A DNA stretch of 34,603 bases from Clostridiisalibacter paucivorans DSM 22131 (GTDB taxonomy: Bacteria > Bacillota > Clostridia > Tissierellales > Clostridiisalibacteraceae): NCBI RefSeq assembly GCF_000620125.1, contig NZ_JHVL01000038.1, forward strand, positions 1-34,603. Direction: 5' to 3'. The notes under the pieces were generated by a model. That model did not search any database, was not told the DNA's origin, and worked only from the letters and a program-made list of their open reading frames with translations. Below are positions 33,318-34,603 of this stretch, in pieces (positions within the stretch are counted from its first letter, which is position 1; every line of letters starts with the position of its first letter). Position numbers and translations under genes: made by a program.

Positions 33318-34247
33318 ATGGTAACTATTCTTTTTTCAATATTAGGTTGTATATGCTTAATTTATTTGATCATCTTTGTTAAAGATTTCATAAAGAATAA
33401 AGAAAAATTAGAGAATAATTCTTGGTGGAAGTTATCAACAATAGGTTTTGTAACTAACTTTTTTGATGTGTTAGGGATAGGGTCATTTGCAACAGGAGCG
33501 TCTATGCTTAGAATATTTAAACAGAGTAGTGATAGAGTTATACCTGGGACATTAAATGTTGGATATACAATACCTGTTATACTTGAAGCTTTAATATTTA
33601 TAAAAGTAATAAAGGTTGAAGCATTAACATTAGTAGGCATGATTGTATCTGCATTAATAGGTGCATGGATAGGAGCAGGATTAGTTGCGAAATTTTCAGA
33701 AAAGAAAGTACAAAAAGTTATGGGATTCGCTCTTATTGCTACAGGTATTTTAATGTTGTCTAGCCAAATAGGATTAATTCCTAGCGGGGGAACAGCAATA
33801 GGTCTTAAAGGAGGCAAATTGATTTTTGCTTTAATTGTAAACTTTATCTTAGGAACATTAATGACTGCTGGAATAGGACTTTATGCACCATGTATGGTTT
33901 TAGTTTATTTTTTAGGTATGTCACCAAAAGTTGCATTTCCAATTATGTTTGGTTCGTGTGCTTTTCTAATGCCTATTGCTTCAATAAAATTTATAAAAGA
34001 GGGTGCATATAATAGAAAAGCTTCTATGGCATTTTCTACTATTGGAGCTGTGGGTGTTTTAATAGCTGCTTATCTTGTTAAGTCTCTTCCTATTAAAATA
34101 CTTACTTGGGTAGTTATTGCAGTAGTGTTCTATACAGCTATATCTATGTTAAATACAGCAGCGAAGGCAAATAAGAATAGTAAAAAAGAAAATGAAGAAG
34201 AGAGAAAAAATAGTAAGTTAGCCCATGAGATTGATCAAATGCAATAG
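33318..34247 (+). CDS. TauE/SafE-type permease at the end of the prd operon
   Basis: A 309-residue membrane protein with about eight hydrophobic helices and two inverted-looking halves (first half with FVTNFFDVLGIGSFATGAS, second with FILGTLMTAGIGLYAPCMV), a feature of the TauE/SafE sulfite exporter superfamily. The tail is charged and soluble (about 280-309). AAAAGGAG precedes ATG 33318, 22 nt after prdE with no terminator between, so it is probably co-transcribed with the prd genes. It might move proline, 5-aminovalerate or a sulfur/selenium anion; nothing in the sequence decides. Confidence 0.85.
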   Translation: MVTILFSILGCICLIYLIIFVKDFIKNKEKLENNSWWKLSTIGFVTNFFDVLGIGSFATGASMLRIFKQSSDRVIPGTLNVGYTIPVILEALIFIKVIKVEALTLVGMIVSALIGAWIGAGLVAKFSEKKVQKVMGFALIATGILMLSSQIGLIPSGGTAIGLKGGKLIFALIVNFILGTLMTAGIGLYAPCMVLVYFLGMSPKVAFPIMFGSCAFLMPIASIKFIKEGAYNRKASMAFSTIGAVGVLIAAYLVKSLPIKILTWVVIAVVFYTAISMLNTAAKANKNSKKENEEERKNSKLAHEIDQMQ

Positions 34248-34301
34248 AAAAGTAGTGTATAATAAAAAGGGCTGTTTCAAAATATAGTTCCTAAATAAAA
34301 G

Positions 34302-34341
34302 AAAAAGAGCTAAAAAATCTATTGATTTTTCAGCTCTTTTT
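34302..34341. terminator. Hairpin inside the IS left end
   Basis: AAAAAGAGCT (34302-34311) pairs with AGCTCTTTTT (34332-34341) and, past one mismatch, AAAAATC (34313-34319) with GATTTTT (34324-34330), loop TATT. It would stop transcripts coming from the prd operon and so shield the transposase gene. Confidence 0.75.
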
Positions 34342-34359
34342 TAGTATGTTTTATCTGAT

Positions 34360-34603
34360 ATGAAATCACATACTAAAATTAATAATAAAACAAAAATCAA
34401 AAAAATGCAACTATCTTTTAGTTTTGATTTAACTAATAATTTTGATATGGATGACGAGGTTTTCTTGGTGCACAATATTATTGAGGAGATGAATTTAAAT
34501 TTTTTAACCAGTGCCTACTCTCATAAAGGTAGAAAGCCAGTTGTAGAACCACGTACTATGTTAAAAATATTAGTTTTTGCATATTTAAATAGAAAATATT
34601 CAG
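34360..34603 (+). CDS. IS1182-family-like transposase, N-terminal part
   Basis: Only the first 81 codons are inside the window. The frame opens with MKSHTKINNKTKIKKMQLSF and contains the pattern GRKPVVEPRTMLKILVFAYLNRKYS, which resembles the N-terminal domain of IS1182-type DDE transposases (usually R-P-x-x-x-P-x-x-M-x-K-I-L-x-x-A-Y). No internal stop is seen. Catalytic residues lie beyond the window, so activity cannot be judged. Confidence 0.75.
   Translation, partial: MKSHTKINNKTKIKKMQLSFSFDLTNNFDMDDEVFLVHNIIEEMNLNFLTSAYSHKGRKPVVEPRTMLKILVFAYLNRKYS

Larger units (their letters stand above)
34269..34603 (+). mobile_element. IS1182-like insertion sequence, left part
   Basis: The probable left end reads GGGCTGTTTCAAAAT (34269-34283), a terminal sequence common in this IS group. 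A strong hairpin and the start of a transposase frame follow. The right end lies outside the window, so target duplication cannot be checked. Confidence 0.65.

Overview
The window is about 34.6 kb of AT-rich, gene-dense DNA. It fits a strictly anaerobic, amino-acid-fermenting clostridium-like Firmicute, probably close to the Tissierellales or Peptostreptococcales. The reasons are the Firmicutes replication/ribosomal order rpsF-ssb-rpsR ... yybS-gdpP-rplI-dnaB ... purA, a flavodiiron oxygen-scavenging protein, selenium-handling genes, and a D-proline reductase (Stickland) operon. The species is inferred and was not checked against any database.

Layout. 1-2271: an incomplete repeat element, a membrane-anchored beta-propeller protein, a CvpA protein and a convergent DUF2089 gene. 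2533-4618: yedF and a DUF3343 gene (both selenium-linked), an MscS channel and a DUF951 protein. 4742-5923: a class I/II aminotransferase. 6087-12376: rpsF-ssb-rpsR, a MazG-like gene, yybS/DUF2232, gdpP (c-di-AMP hydrolysis), rplI and dnaB. 12439-16030: a Rex-like operator with the flavodiiron gene, a GNAT gene whose 3' end carries a cluster of DnaA-box-like 9-mers, and purA. 16252-20422: an OPT transporter, a PqqD-like protein, a small membrane protein and pepV. 20507-21282: tRNA Lys, Glu, Val, Asp and Thr, mixed with heptad repeats and a partial tRNA-Thr duplication. 21343-23429 (minus): dnaD-like and dnaI-like primosome genes. 23788-25212: a LysM/G5/M23 cell-wall peptidase. 25494-33295: the prd regulon. 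33318-34247: a TauE/SafE-type permease. 34269-end: the left end of an IS1182-like insertion sequence.

The prd genes form the most interesting block. PrdR (CBS-CBS-PAS-AAA-Fis) should activate a near-consensus sigma-54 promoter that sits immediately before prdC. PrdC passes electrons to the PrdA/PrdB reductase, in which PrdA is a pyruvoyl proprotein and PrdB a selenoprotein read through UGA. PrdD and PrdE are separate paralogues of the two halves of PrdA. The main unexpected signal is that prdR itself has one in-frame TGA in the PAS domain (26121-26123). The frame is intact on both sides and a SECIS-like stem-loop follows at the right distance. If it is read as selenocysteine, the activator of a selenoenzyme operon would itself need selenium to be made, so the operon would be gated by selenium status. 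A sequencing error or nonsense mutation cannot be excluded from one sequence.

Other items worth attention are heptad-armed hairpin repeats in three intergenic regions, a 50-bp perfect palindrome against the sigma-54 promoter, an internal duplication at the PrdA N-terminus, and a Rex-like operator before the flavodiiron gene.
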